The notes: generated by a model not told the origin, from the sequence alone. Shown: positions 25,454 to 35,359, counted from the first letter of the stretch. The stretch is DNA of 64,000 nt from Clostridium sp. CAG:343 (GCA_000431335.1 FR888054.1:124001-188000), one strand, 5' to 3'. Numbers and translations are program-made.

Positions 25454-26125
25454 TTATACTGTAATTAGTTCCTTTATCTTATTAAATTTATTTTCTCCAA
25501 TGCCATTTACCTGTTTTATATCTTCTATTAATTTAAACTTTCCTTTCTTCTTTCTGTATTCTATTATTTTTAAAGCTGTTGATTCTCCAATTCCAGGTAA
25601 AGTTTCTAAATCCGTTTTAGTAGCTGTATTTATATTTATCTTTAACTTTTTATTATTATTACTTTTTATCTCATTACTTTGTTCTACTGTTCCAGAATCT
25701 ATATTACTTTCTACAATTATAGTTGACTCTTTTTCTTCTTTACTTGGTATATGAATTTTCATCCCATCTTCTATTATATATGCTAAATTTATATTTGTAA
25801 TATCTGCTTCATCTTTTAATCCCCCAGCTTTATCTATAGCATCTATAATTCTGGAATTATTTTTCAATTCTACAATTCCCTCTTTATTTACGGCTCCGCT
25901 AACATGAACAATTGTATTTTCGTTTTTTTCTAGTTGTTGTTCATTAGAATTATTTTCAATTTGATCATTTGTTTTAATCTCTTCTTTTATTTCTAAATTT
26001 TGTTCTTGATTGTTTAACCACTCTTCTTTTCTATCAAAAATAAAATAGTAACTAATTATTGCAACAATTGCTACAATTACTATTAATAGAATTTTATTTT
26101 TTTTATTGAAATCATTTATTCTTAT
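25454..26125 (-). CDS. comEA: ComEA-like DNA-binding competence protein, apparent ATA start
   Basis: About 223 residues. A membrane helix (ILLIVIVAIVAIISYYFIF) is followed by an SLBB domain (VHVSGAVNKEGIVEL, IIDAIDKAGGL, KIHIPS) and a tandem helix-hairpin-helix domain (ININTATKTDLETLPGIGES, VNGIGENKFNKI) typical of ComEA, the membrane receptor for DNA uptake. The frame has no ATG, GTG or TTG near the ribosome site: AAGGAGAG is followed after six bases by ATA 26125, giving MRINDFNKKNK. The only standard candidate, TTG 26158, precedes the ribosome site and has none of its own. Confidence 0.85.
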   Translation of the reverse strand: MRINDFNKKNKILLIVIVAIVAIISYYFIFDRKEEWLNNQEQNLEIKEEIKTNDQIENNSNEQQLEKNENTIVHVSGAVNKEGIVELKNNSRIIDAIDKAGGLKDEADITNINLAYIIEDGMKIHIPSKEEKESTIIVESNIDSGTVEQSNEIKSNNNKKLKININTATKTDLETLPGIGESTALKIIEYRKKKGKFKLIEDIKQVNGIGENKFNKIKELITV

Positions 26126-26300
26126 ATGTATCTCTCCTTCCTCAGAATAATTTAGCAAACCATATAATTTATATTAATCTTATATTTTTTCTTTGGTTTT
26201 TTTATATAATCACCACATTATGTGCTTTATAACTAATATTTATTAATTTGAATTTTAGTAAGAATTTTACTTGAAATAAATTTGATTGAATTAAATTTAT

Positions 26301-26347
26301 TATAGAAAAGATAAGTATTTCAAATTGTTATCTTATCTTTTCTATAA
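26301..26347 (-). terminator. Hairpin after the LCP gene
   Basis: ATAGAAAAGATAAG pairs over 14 bases with CTTATCTTTTCTAT around a 14-base loop, 15 bases after the stop of the LCP gene. The T run is moderate. Confidence 0.65.
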
Positions 26348-26361
26348 TAGTATATTGATTG

Positions 26362-27723
26362 TTAATAATCTTTTCCTATAATAATCGTTACATCTACTTT
26401 GCTTGAACTTGATTGACTATTTTGTATAACCCCTGTACCTAATACTTCTTTCATGTTTTGTAATAAAGTATTGCTTACATCTTTTTTATCTATAATAGTT
26501 GTTTTAGAAGTTGAATTAGTAGTTCCAGTTCTAGTAACTTTATAACCTGCTCCTTCTAGTTCACTTACTGCCTTTTGTAGTTTTTTACTATTTCCGCTTC
26601 CATTTAATATTTCTATTTTAATATCACTTTTTTTATTTGATGTTACTGTATTATTAATAGTACTATTCGTTGAAGTATTTGAAGTCACATTATTTGTTGT
26701 AGTTTCTGCATTTTCAGTTAACTCTTCTGTATTATCTCTATCATAAAATAATTCCTGTATTAATGCTTGTGTTGCTTTTTTATCATGTATAAATACCCAT
26801 TTTCCAGATGTATTTTTATTAGTATTGATTCCTGGTAAACTAGCTGTTAATAAATCATCTGTATTAAACTCTACTGCATATGGGACATAATCTTTTGCAA
26901 CTTCAAAGTCTATATTAGTTATTACATATTCTTTTGCAACTTCTAAAATTTCTCCAATTTTAAATATATTTTCTGGTTTTGCTGTTTGTTTTATAACTTG
27001 CATAATAAATTCTCTTTGTGTTCTCATTCTTCCTGTGTCATTGTCACCATATTCCTCTGGATATGAAGTACCATCATTATTATGTCTAAACCTTACTAAC
27101 TGTTCTGCTTTGTCTCCATCTAATTTTTGTTCTCCTGCTTTTAAATGAATGTGTAAATTCTGTGATGTATCATCATAATTCATATCAATTGGAACATCAA
27201 ATGTAATACCTCCAATTACATCTACTAATTTAATTAAAGCTTCTGTTTTTACTACTACATAATATTTAATATCTAAACCTGTTATTTCATTTACTGCTTC
27301 TAAAGTTTCATCTGGTCTATGTTTTCTACTATACAATGCATTTATTTTTTCATAAGCTGTTGCTTTAGCTGGGGTTTTTCCAGTATATGTATCCCTTGGA
27401 ATAGATAATAATGTAGCTTTTTGAGTATTTGGATTATAAGAAGCAACCATAATAGTATCAGTTAAATCTACATTTTCTTGATCTGTACTAATACCTAATA
27501 TTAAGCATTTAAATTCCCCTAAATTTTTCTTGGTATTTTCATCATGTCCTACCACTGTTGCTAACATTCCAGACATTCCGCCTCCATTTTTATAAACTTT
27601 ATATGCAAATACACTTCCTGCTATTAATATAATAAATAACATTATAAGCAAAACTTTTTTCCATACTTTTTTCTTATTTGTTGTTCCTTTTTTTCCTCTT
27701 TTGTTAGAATTACTTTTTTTCAA
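26362..27723 (-). CDS. LytR-CpsA-Psr (LCP) family ligase with LytR_C domain
   Basis: 453 residues from TTG 27723 (AGGAG nine bases upstream). A basic cytosolic N-terminus and one membrane helix precede the LCP domain: CLILGISTD, TDTIMVASYNPNTQKATLLS, IPRDTYTG, then DVIGGITFDVP and EQLVRFRHNNDG with the conserved Arg and Asp residues. After a Thr/Asn-rich linker, residues 350-453 form the LytR_C domain (IKIEILNGSGNSKKLQKAVS). Function: joins wall polymers from undecaprenyl carriers to peptidoglycan at the outer membrane face. Confidence 0.92.
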   Translation of the reverse strand: MKKSNSNKRGKKGTTNKKKVWKKVLLIMLFIILIAGSVFAYKVYKNGGGMSGMLATVVGHDENTKKNLGEFKCLILGISTDQENVDLTDTIMVASYNPNTQKATLLSIPRDTYTGKTPAKATAYEKINALYSRKHRPDETLEAVNEITGLDIKYYVVVKTEALIKLVDVIGGITFDVPIDMNYDDTSQNLHIHLKAGEQKLDGDKAEQLVRFRHNNDGTSYPEEYGDNDTGRMRTQREFIMQVIKQTAKPENIFKIGEILEVAKEYVITNIDFEVAKDYVPYAVEFNTDDLLTASLPGINTNKNTSGKWVFIHDKKATQALIQELFYDRDNTEELTENAETTTNNVTSNTSTNSTINNTVTSNKKSDIKIEILNGSGNSKKLQKAVSELEGAGYKVTRTGTTNSTSKTTIIDKKDVSNTLLQNMKEVLGTGVIQNSQSSSSKVDVTIIIGKDY

Positions 27724-27884
27724 AATTGCTCACTCCTAAAATTTTATGTTATAAGTATAACAAACTTATATATAAAACGCAATAATTTTACAAAAAATTC
27801 ACAATAAATAAACACAGTATAATTTACATTCTTATAATCTTTACTGAATTTACTTTTTAATAGTAACATAAACTCCAACATTAA

Positions 27885-27921
27885 CAAAAAAAGATTGAGT
27901 CGTAACTAATACCCCAATCTC
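27885..27921 (-). terminator. Terminator after cvpA-like gene
   Basis: On the minus strand AGATTG ... CAATCT is followed by TTTTTTT, 28 bases after the stop of the CvpA-like gene. Confidence 0.65.
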
Positions 27922-27948
27922 TTATTTTATAGTATTTTTTAGAAAATA

Positions 27949-28563
27949 TTATGTTTTAAAAAACACATTTAATATATTATAAGTACTCATTGTCTTTGCT
28001 AAATACGATTCTTGCATAGCATTATCAAGTGCTCCATTTGGATTAAGTATTACTACTAATTGTATTACCATTAAAATCACATAAGTAATAATAATTCCTC
28101 TTAATAATCCGTACAAAACTCCTCCTATTTCATTAAACTGTTTTATAATTGGAAATTTTGCTACTTGATTAGCTAACGAATTAACTAGTAATAAACAAAT
28201 TTTAATTATTATAAATAACACTATTAATGTTATTCCATATATAATATTTATCGATAAACTTTTAGATGTATCTGGTAAAAGTCCATTTTTTGCACTTTCT
28301 ATAAGTTTACTTGAACTATCTTTACTATCATCATTTTTCATAAACTCTTCTATTTTGGTTTGTATCATTTGTTGTAACTTTTCATCTACTGTAGTATTAT
28401 TAATTATTATATTACCAATTGGTTTATATAATAATAATGTTACAACCATTGCAATTATAAATGCTAATATATTTATTGCCAATGAAATTAATCCCTTTTT
28501 ATAGCCAAAAAACGCTGAAGCTAATATAAATAATATAATTATTATATCAATTACAATTCCCAT
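27949..28563 (-). CDS. CvpA-family membrane protein
   Basis: 204 residues with four predicted membrane helices. The start MGIVIDIIIILFILASAFFG YKKGL is typical of CvpA (D6 in the first helix and the FGYKKGL turn). The middle loop (residues 70-100) is hydrophilic; GGVLYGLLRGIIITYV is the last conserved pair. CvpA proteins are linked to colicin V production in E. coli and to envelope homeostasis elsewhere; the exact role is unknown. It starts 13 bases after the propeller protein gene, so the two share a transcript. Confidence 0.8.
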   Translation of the reverse strand: MGIVIDIIIILFILASAFFGYKKGLISLAINILAFIIAMVVTLLLYKPIGNIIINNTTVDEKLQQMIQTKIEEFMKNDDSKDSSSKLIESAKNGLLPDTSKSLSINIIYGITLIVLFIIIKICLLLVNSLANQVAKFPIIKQFNEIGGVLYGLLRGIIITYVILMVIQLVVILNPNGALDNAMQESYLAKTMSTYNILNVFFKT

Positions 28564-28576
28564 AATTTATCCCCTT

Positions 28577-29761
28577 TTATAAGTTTATAATTTCAATTTT
28601 ATCTCTATAGATAATTCCGGCTATACTATCTGAAACAACAATATTAGTAATTTCTTGATTTGCCACATATCTCTTTACAAGCCATCCATCTGTACTAATG
28701 AACTCTACTTCTGTTCCTAAATTAATTGCTATAATATTTCCATATGTATATAATTCTTTAGTAACAGAACTTGCTGTATATTGCTTTATTTCATGATTTT
28801 CAATATTCACTATATTTACTAAAGAATCTGCTGTAAATAATCCCGAAGATTTTTCTTCAATTGAACATGCTCTATTTACTAAATTTACTGATTGAAATAT
28901 TACTTTTTTATTTTGATTATCTATTAGTGTTATATCTTCTCCGTTCTCTATTTGATGTATAGAGTCTGTATACATACAAACTAGCTTATTTTTATTTTGA
29001 TATTTTATATTAGTTATTAGCTTATTTTCTTCTCCCTTATATGTATTTTCTAATGAATTAGTAGGATCAGTACTTGCCTTATCTATTGATATAACTTTTA
29101 TACTAGATTGTATCATAGTACCTGATGTGTCAACTTCTGCAATTGCTAAATACTTATTATCATTTGAGATGCTAACATCTACTGCTCTTGTTGATGATAG
29201 ATATGTATTAAACAATTCTTTTCCTTGAGGATTATATGTTTTTATAACTGTTTTATAACTTGTATCTACTATTACTACTGCTACATATCCATTTTTATTA
29301 ACATGTACTTGTGAAATGTTTCCTTCCACTTCCGCTTCCCAAGCTATGTCTTTATCTGAAATTAAATAGACTTTTTTCCCTTTGTTTTCTGCTATTGCTA
29401 AAAATCTATTTGCTGAACCCCAAATAGGATTTGAAATTTGTAAATCAAGTGTCTTTTCCTGACTTCCTGTACTATTATAAATTGAAAATTTAGTTTTATT
29501 TAAAATACCTATATATTTATTAAAAGCATAAATATTAGAATCTTGATTCTCTTTTAAATCTATTGTTGCTACTTTATCTTGTAATACTTCTTTTCTAAAT
29601 ATATTTTTATCAATCCATTCTCTTGCCTTGTCATTAGTACTATATAGCCCAATTGTTATAATTGCTATTACAATAAATACTATAATTATCGTTAAAATAA
29701 CTATTTTTTTCTTATTAACTTTCTTTTCCTTATTAGTTGCGTCTATCCAAATATCTTTCAT
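28577..29761 (-). CDS. Membrane-anchored beta-propeller protein (DUF5711-like)
   Basis: 394 residues. Short basic N-terminus, one membrane helix at about 20-42 (IVILTIIIVFIVIAIITIGL), then an outside domain with repeated strand units such as YIGILNKTKFSIYNSTGSQE, FLAIAENKGKKVYLISDK, YVAVVIVDTSYKTVIKTYNP and KYLAIAEVDTSGTMIQSSIK, as in WD40/PQQ-like propellers. I compare it to the DUF5711 family of Clostridia. No catalytic motif. AAGGAG precedes the ATG. It leads the transcript with the CvpA-like gene. Confidence 0.7.
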   Translation of the reverse strand: MKDIWIDATNKEKKVNKKKIVILTIIIVFIVIAIITIGLYSTNDKAREWIDKNIFRKEVLQDKVATIDLKENQDSNIYAFNKYIGILNKTKFSIYNSTGSQEKTLDLQISNPIWGSANRFLAIAENKGKKVYLISDKDIAWEAEVEGNISQVHVNKNGYVAVVIVDTSYKTVIKTYNPQGKELFNTYLSSTRAVDVSISNDNKYLAIAEVDTSGTMIQSSIKVISIDKASTDPTNSLENTYKGEENKLITNIKYQNKNKLVCMYTDSIHQIENGEDITLIDNQNKKVIFQSVNLVNRACSIEEKSSGLFTADSLVNIVNIENHEIKQYTASSVTKELYTYGNIIAINLGTEVEFISTDGWLVKRYVANQEITNIVVSDSIAGIIYRDKIEIINL

Positions 29762-30479
29762 TTTATATTTTCTCCTTGGTTTTTATTAGTTAAGTTATAT
29801 CAGTTTTTCATGTTTTTTTCAAGGTTTTTACGAATTTTTTAAGTTTCAAAAGTTACAGTTCAGTAAGAGATGATTATGATGTCCAATCTTTGCCTCCAAC
29901 TATAACACTTAAATTTTATTTAATGTCTTTTCATTTCATTCAAAAAGAAAATCTAATACAAGAAAATAAGGCGCTTTCACTCAAGCTCAAAATTATTATT
30001 ATATGAATTTAAACTTTTCGAATGTAATTGGAGTAATCTTAGAATTTCTTAGATAATTTAATGGAAAATGTTCGCGTCGAGCTTTAGCTCGGACTAAGTG
30101 AAAGGGTGCCATTAAATTATTTTAGAAATTCTTAGATTATGTATTGAACTGAGAAAAGTTTAAATTCATATAATAATAATTTTGCCCGTGAACATTACTC
30201 ATTTTCTTGTAAAAGATTTTCTATTTTTCATTCCAATCAAACGTCATTAAATAAAATTTAAGTGTTATAGTTGGAAAATCAAACGTCATTAAATAAAATC
30301 TAAGTGTTATAGTGGGAGCCAAAGCTTGGACATCATAAGCATTTCTTACTGACCTATAACAAAATACTAAAACTTAAAAATAAGAAAGCTTTACAAAAAA
30401 ATATACATATGATAGAATGACAACTAATAAAATATAACTATATTTTATTTAGTATTAATACCTAAAGAGGGTGAAGAAA
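29762..30479. other. Long non-coding region with giant palindrome
   Basis: No gene over about 718 bases. Most of it (29862-30350) is one long imperfect palindrome, listed separately. The stretch 30351-30479 leads to dapF; its promoter is not obvious. Confidence 0.6.
29862..30350. repeat. 489-bp imperfect palindrome (giant hairpin or MITE-like element)
   Basis: The left arm (29862-30019) and right arm (30153-30350) are reverse complements with scattered changes: it begins AGTAAGAGATGATTATGATG and ends CATCATAAGCATTTCTTACT. The right arm is longer because a unit of about 49 bases containing AAATCAAACGTCATTAAATA is duplicated in tandem. The centre has a nested hairpin (AATCTTAGAATTTCT with AGAAATTCTTAGATT) around a GC-richer core with GAGCTTTAGCTC. 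A partial copy lies at 32613-32680. No transposase frame. Confidence 0.85.
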
Positions 30480-31314
30480 ATGAAAAAATTTACAAAAATG
30501 CACGGGTTAGGAAATGATTATGTCTATATGGATGCCATACACCAAAAAATAGACAATGGATCTGAACTAGCTCGTTTTGTTAGTAATAGGCACTTTGGGA
30601 TTGGTTCAGATGGTTTGATTTTAATCTGTAAAAGTGATATTGCTGATTTTAAAATGAGAATGTTTAATCAAGATGGTAGTGAAGCAGAAATGTGTGGCAA
30701 TGGAATTCGTTGTGTAGGAAAGTTCGTATATGACAAAGGGTTAACTAATAAAACAACGGTAACAATTGAGACTTTAGCTGGAATAAAAACACTAAAATTT
30801 AATTTAAAAGATAAAAAAGTAGAAACAGTAAGGGTAGATATGGGAGAACCAATTTTAAATCCAGAAATGATTCCAGTTATATCAAGTGAAAATCCAGTAA
30901 AAGATTTAAAGTTAAAAGCTTTAGATAAAGAATTTATTTTTACTTGTGTATCTATGGGAAATCCGCATGCTATTACAGTAGTAAAAGACACAGAAAAATT
31001 TGATGTAGAAACTTATGGAAGAATATTGGAAGTAGACAAAGCTTTTCCAAATAAAACAAATGTTGAATTTGTTCAAATAGTAGACAAAGAACATATAAAA
31101 ATGAGAGTATGGGAAAGAGGTGCAGGAGAAACTTTAGCTTGTGGAACAGGAGCATGTGCAACAGCAGTTGCCTGCCATTTAAATGGTCTTACAGATAGAA
31201 ATGTATACATAGAATTACTTCGGAGGAACATTAAAAATAGAATGGAATAAAGAAGATAATCATATTTATATGACAGGACCAGCAGTAACAGTATTTGAGG
31301 GGGAATTAGAATGA
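30480..31314 (+). CDS. dapF: Diaminopimelate epimerase, +1 frameshift at CGG
   Basis: 277 residues when one base is skipped. N-terminus [15 protein letters not shown], first catalytic Cys in [14 protein letters not shown] and second in [14 protein letters not shown]. The zero frame runs into CGG at 31221 and stops at 31250. Skipping C31221 gives [18 protein letters not shown] and [14 protein letters not shown], the standard DapF end, with TGA overlapping the ATG of dapL (ATGA). Converts LL- to meso-diaminopimelate for lysine and peptidoglycan. Start at ATG 30480 with AGAGGG upstream. Confidence 0.9.
31221..31223 (+). other. CGG +1 frameshift site (dapF)
   Basis: TTA CTT C GGA GGA ACA: the +1 frame reads Leu-Leu-Gly-Gly-Thr, as in DapF proteins. 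The zero frame ends nine codons after CGG. Confidence 0.8.
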
Positions 31315-32507
31315 GTTTAATAAATGAAAATTTTTTAAAATTACAAGATAGCTATTTATTTTCAACAATAGCAAAAAAAGTAGCAAAATTTACTGAAGAA
31401 AATCCAGAAAAGGAAATAATAAAACTTGGAATAGGTGATGTTACAAGGCCTATAGTTCCAGCATGTATAGAAGCTATGCATAAAGCAGTAGATGAAATAG
31501 GAACAAAAGAAGGTTTTAAAGGATATGGACCAGAGCAAGGTTATGATTTCTTAAGAGATGCAATAGTAAAAAACGATTATAAATCAAGAGGAATAGATGT
31601 AAAAAAAGATGAAATATTTGTATCAGATGGAGCAAAATGTGATTGTGGAAATATAGTAGATATTTTTGGAAAAGAAAATAAAGTAGCTATTACAGACCCT
31701 GTTTATCCTGTATATTTAGATACAAACATTATGTCAGGAAGAGATGTTATATACTTACCTGTAACAGCTAAAAATAACTTTATGCCAGAGCTACCAAAAG
31801 AAAAAGTAGATATGATATATCTATGTTTCCCAAATAATCCAACAGGAACAGTTTTAACAAAAGAAGAATTGAAGAAGTGGGTAGACTATGCTAAAGCAAA
31901 TAATTCAGTAATTTTATATGATGCTGCATACGAAGCATTCATAACAGAAGAAAAAATACCACATAGTATTTATGAAGTAGAAGGAGCAAAGGAAGTTGCA
32001 ATTGAGTTCAAAAGCTACTCAAAAACAGCAGGATTTACAGGAGTTAGATGTGCATATGTAGTAATACCAAAAGAGTTAAAAGGATATACAAAAGATGGAA
32101 AAGAAATAAGCTATAATAAGTTATGGAATAGAAGAACTTGTACAAAATTTAATGGTGTATCTTACATAGTACAAAGAGCAGCAGAAGCAACATATTCTGA
32201 AAAAGGTAAAAAAGAAATAAAAGAAAATATAAATTATTATTTGGAAAATGCTAAAATAATAAAAAAAGGTTTAGAAGAAGCAGGATTTACATGCTATGGA
32301 GGGGTTAATTCACCATATGTATGGTTGAAAGTTCCAGATGGTATGACGTCTTGGGAGTTTTTTGATGAACTATTAGAAAAAGCAAATGTTGTAGGAACTC
32401 CAGGAAGTGGATTTGGACCTCATGGAGAGGGATATTTTAGATTAACAGCTTTTGGAACGAAGGAAAATACAATTAAGGCAATTGAGAGAATAAAAAAGGT
32501 AATGTAA
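31311..32507 (+). CDS. dapL: LL-diaminopimelate aminotransferase
   Basis: 398 residues, usual length for DapL. Fold-type I PLP enzyme: [20 protein letters not shown] at the N-terminus, [35 protein letters not shown] and the PLP lysine in [20 protein letters not shown]. Converts tetrahydrodipicolinate to LL-diaminopimelate in one step, bypassing the acyl routes; its product is the substrate of the preceding DapF. Four-base overlap with the shifted dapF frame supports coupling. Confidence 0.95.
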   Translation: MSLINENFLKLQDSYLFSTIAKKVAKFTEENPEKEIIKLGIGDVTRPIVPACIEAMHKAVDEIGTKEGFKGYGPEQGYDFLRDAIVKNDYKSRGIDVKKDEIFVSDGAKCDCGNIVDIFGKENKVAITDPVYPVYLDTNIMSGRDVIYLPVTAKNNFMPELPKEKVDMIYLCFPNNPTGTVLTKEELKKWVDYAKANNSVILYDAAYEAFITEEKIPHSIYEVEGAKEVAIEFKSYSKTAGFTGVRCAYVVIPKELKGYTKDGKEISYNKLWNRRTCTKFNGVSYIVQRAAEATYSEKGKKEIKENINYYLENAKIIKKGLEEAGFTCYGGVNSPYVWLKVPDGMTSWEFFDELLEKANVVGTPGSGFGPHGEGYFRLTAFGTKENTIKAIERIKKVM

Positions 32508-32513
32508 AAAGAG

Positions 32514-32552
32514 AAGGTAGTGATTACTAAGAAAGTAGTCATTACCTTTTTA
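32514..32552 (+). terminator. Terminator of the dapF-dapL operon
   Basis: AAGGTAGTGATTAC pairs (with G-U pairs) with GTAGTCATTACCTT and is followed by TTTTATT. Confidence 0.8.
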
Positions 32553-32824
32553 TTAATTTTAAAATTGGTATGTAATAAATTGTTAAATAGTATTACAGAT
32601 TAATCTAATCTGTTCATTATGTTCAAAAAGAGAATCTAGTATAAAAAATAAGGCACTTTCACTCAGGTTAAAATCATATACATATATACATTCTAATTAT
32701 ACTATAGGTTTGTAAATTACAATTAAATGAAAATAATACAAACATAAATTTGTAAAAAATGTTGACTTTTAATTATAATATTTATATAATTAGCAAAGAA
32801 AAAATTATAAAAGGTGGGCGAAAA
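32553..32824. other. Intergenic stretch with repeat fragment
   Basis: Contains the partial copy of the giant palindrome (32613-32680) and AT-rich sequence leading to the HD-domain gene. No gene seen. Confidence 0.5.
32613..32680 (+). repeat. Partial copy of the palindromic element
   Basis: TTCAAAAAGAGAATCTAGTA, then AATAAGGCACTTTCACTCAG, closely match the left arm of the 29862-30350 element (TTCAAAAAGAAAATCTAATA, AATAAGGCGCTTTCACTCAA). Only this portion is present, so the sequence is a dispersed repeat family. Confidence 0.75.
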
Positions 32825-33379
32825 ATGAAGGAACAATTTTTAGAATTATTAAAAAAAGTAAAAAGAGAAGGAATAGACGAATTAATACAATTTTTAGAAA
32901 AATCAGATTTTTTTATTGCACCAGCAAGTACAAGATTTCATGGAAATCACGAAGGTGGTCTTGTAGAACATAGTATAAAAGTTTATGAAATATTAAAACA
33001 TAAAGTAGAAAATAGCATATTAAAAATAGATATACCAGAAGAATCAATAATTATAATAGGATTATTACATGATATTTGTAAAACTAATTTTTATAAAGTA
33101 GATTTTAGAAATGCTAAAAATGCCTTGGGAGTTTGGGAAAAAGTACCATATTACACAATAGAAGATACAATACCATATGGACATGGAGAAAAATCAGTAA
33201 TGATGATTACAGAATATATGAAATTAACACCAGAAGAAAAATACTCTATACGTTGGCATATGGGATACACTGAGCCAAAAGAAAATTATAATGCAATAGG
33301 AGCAAGTTATACAAAATATCCAATTGCTTTATTAACACATGAAGCAGACTTGGAAGCAACTTATTTTTATGATACATAA
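32825..33379 (+). CDS. HD-domain phosphohydrolase
   Basis: 184 residues from ATG 32825, preceded by GGTGGG; a longer in-frame start lacks a ribosome site. HD signature: RFHGNHEGGLVEHSIKVYEI with metal His residues, IGLLHDICKTNFY with His-Asp, and YGHGEKSV and RWHMGYTEP. This pattern is close to YqeK/HD-type 3'-5' RNA or nucleotide phosphohydrolases of phages and Firmicutes. Substrate unknown. It lies 23 bases before ruvA and is likely co-transcribed. Confidence 0.82.
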   Translation: MKEQFLELLKKVKREGIDELIQFLEKSDFFIAPASTRFHGNHEGGLVEHSIKVYEILKHKVENSILKIDIPEESIIIIGLLHDICKTNFYKVDFRNAKNALGVWEKVPYYTIEDTIPYGHGEKSVMMITEYMKLTPEEKYSIRWHMGYTEPKENYNAIGASYTKYPIALLTHEADLEATYFYDT

Positions 33380-33402
33380 AAGTTAAATTAGAGAGGAAAA
33401 AA

Positions 33403-34026
33403 ATGATAGCATATATAAAGGGAAAATTAGAAATGAAAATGACTGAATATGTAGTAATAGATGTTGGAGGCATTGGTTATAAAGTATTCATGTCAGAATT
33501 AGGAATAGAAAATATAGGAAATATAGGAGACACAGTAAAAGTACATACATATTACAGAGTAAGAGAGGATGACATAAGTATTTTTGGTTTTAATACCCTA
33601 GAAGAATTAAAGATGTTTGAACTTTTACTTGGAGTAAGTGGAGTTGGAGCAAAAACAGCTCTTACAATGCTTGCAGTATGTGAACCTTCTGAGTTTGCAT
33701 TAGCTGTTATTTCAGAAGATGTAAAAGCATTAACAGGAATTCCTGGAATAGGACCAAAATCAGCTAAAAGAATAATATTAGAACTAAAAGATAAAATAAA
33801 GAAAGAACAAGAAGTAAAAGCTATAAAAGATACAATAGAAAATAAGGCAAGTTCAAAAATACAAATAGCTATTCAAAATGACGAAAAAGTAAAAGAAGCA
33901 ATTTCAGCTCTTCAAGTTTTAGGATATAATAGAAAAGAAATAGAAAAAGCCTTTGGAAAATTACCAACGATAGAAATGTCAACAGAAGAATTAATAAGAA
34001 AAGGATTAGTAGCATTAGGAAAATAA
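33403..34026 (+). CDS. ruvA: Holliday junction branch migration protein RuvA
   Basis: 207 residues, full length. OB-fold N-terminus MIAYIKGKLEMKMTEYVVID; YRVREDDISIFGFNTLEE; two helix-hairpin-helix motifs (LGVSGVGAKTAL and LTGIPGIGPKSAKRIILELK); acidic linker and C-terminal domain III (VKEAISALQVLGYNRKEIEK). Binds four-way junctions as a tetramer for the RuvB motor. Usually followed by ruvB, but here rarA is next, so ruvB must be elsewhere. Intact frame. Confidence 0.95.
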   Translation: MIAYIKGKLEMKMTEYVVIDVGGIGYKVFMSELGIENIGNIGDTVKVHTYYRVREDDISIFGFNTLEELKMFELLLGVSGVGAKTALTMLAVCEPSEFALAVISEDVKALTGIPGIGPKSAKRIILELKDKIKKEQEVKAIKDTIENKASSKIQIAIQNDEKVKEAISALQVLGYNRKEIEKAFGKLPTIEMSTEELIRKGLVALGK

Positions 34027-34046
34027 TAAAAATAGAGGTAGAGATT

Positions 34047-35283
34047 ATGAATATGAATGAACCATTAGCATTTCGAGTAAGACCAAAAACATTAGAAGAA
34101 TATATTGGTCAAGAACATGTATTACGGAAAAGATAAAATTTTATATAGAACAATTAAAGCAGATAGACTATCTAGTATCATTCTATTTGGACCTCCAGGA
34201 TGTGGAAAAACTTCACTTGCAAGAGTAATAAGTGAAACAACGAAATATAAATTTTACAAAATAAATGCAGTAACAGCAGGAGTAGCAGATATAAAAAAAG
34301 TAATAGAAGAAACAAAAAACTTCATGCTAAATCCAACAGGAAAAAGCATATTATTTATAGATGAAATTCATAGATTTAACAAATTACAACAAGATGCTCT
34401 ACTTCCTTATGTAGAAAATGGAACAATAATACTAATAGGAGCTACAACAGAAAATCCATATTTTGAAGTAAACAAAGCTTTAATTTCAAGATCAATGGTT
34501 GTAAAGCTAGATCCATTAACAGAGGACAATATATACGATATTTTAAAAAATGCAATAAAAAATAAAGATGGGCTTGGAGAATATAATATAAAAATTGAAG
34601 ATGCTACATTAAAAAAATTAGCTACAATATCCAATGGTGATGTAAGAACAGCACTAAATGGATTAGAAGTAGCAACTTTAACAACAGCAATGAGTGATGA
34701 TGGTTATATTCATTTAACAGATGAAGATATAAAAAATAGTGTTCAAAGTAAAAAGGCGATTTTCGATAAAAACGGTGAGCAACATTATGATAATATTAGT
34801 GCATTCATTAAATCAATGAGAGGTTCAGATCCAGATGCAGCAGTATTTTATTTAGCACGTGCGTTAAATGGTGGAGAAGATCCAATGTTTTTAGCTAGAA
34901 GAATAGTAATATGTGCATCAGAAGATGTTGGAATGGCAAATCCAAATGCGTTAGTTGTTGCAAATAGTGCAATGCAAGCAGTACATATAATAGGAATGCC
35001 AGAAGCAAGAATATTATTGTCAGAAGCAGCTATTTATGTAGCAACATCAAAAAAATCAAATGCATCATATATGGCAATAAACAAAGCATTAGAAGATGTT
35101 AAAACAAAAGACACAGGAGAAGTTCCAATGCATATTAGAAATGCTCCTATAGAAAAAATGAAAGAATTAGGCTATCATGAGGGATACTTGTATCCACATG
35201 ATTTCCCAGGACACTATGTAGAGCAACAATATCTTCCAGATAAAATGGTTGGAACTAAATATTATGTAAAAGATGAAAAATGA
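34047..35283 (+). CDS. rarA: RarA (MgsA) replication-associated AAA ATPase, +1 frameshift at CGG
   Basis: 411 residues after one base is skipped. ATG 34047 follows AGAGGTAGAG. The first 27 codons (MNMNEPLAFRVRPKTLEEYI, then GQEHVL) end in CGG AAA AGA TAA. Skipping C34125 gives HVLGKDKILYRTIKADRLSS, in line with RarA, and then GPPGCGKTSLARVI (Walker A), FIDEIHRFNKLQQDALLP (Walker B) and ATTENPYFEVNKALISRS (sensor 1). C-terminal tetramer domain: MRGSDPDAAVFYLAR and EALEDV-like region. Acts at stalled forks. Only 20 bases after ruvA. Confidence 0.92.
34125..34127 (+). other. CGG +1 frameshift site (rarA)
   Basis: GTA TTA C GGA AAA GAT: the +1 frame reads Val-Leu-Gly-Lys-Asp. Zero frame stops at TAA three codons later, after only 29 residues, before the ATPase motifs. 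Confidence 0.82.
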
Positions 35284-35315
35284 GTTATATTACTATGTAA
35301 TATAGCTCTTTTTTT
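35282..35315 (+). terminator. Terminator after rarA
   Basis: GAGTTATATTAC and GTAATATAGCTC pair over 12 bases with a 3-base loop, followed by seven T. Confidence 0.85.
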
Positions 35316-35359
35316 AAAATAAAATGAATAAATTCTGAAAAAAACTTCAAAATAATAAT

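Noticed and set aside
30230..30320. CRISPR-like direct repeats
   Set aside because: There are only two copies of a 49-base unit directly joined, and both belong to one arm of the large palindrome; no spacers or cas genes.
33403..35283. ruvB expected after ruvA
   Set aside because: The ATPase that follows has RarA sequence features (AFRVRPKTLEEYIGQ, HRFNKLQQDALLP, C-terminal tetramer domain), not those of RuvB.
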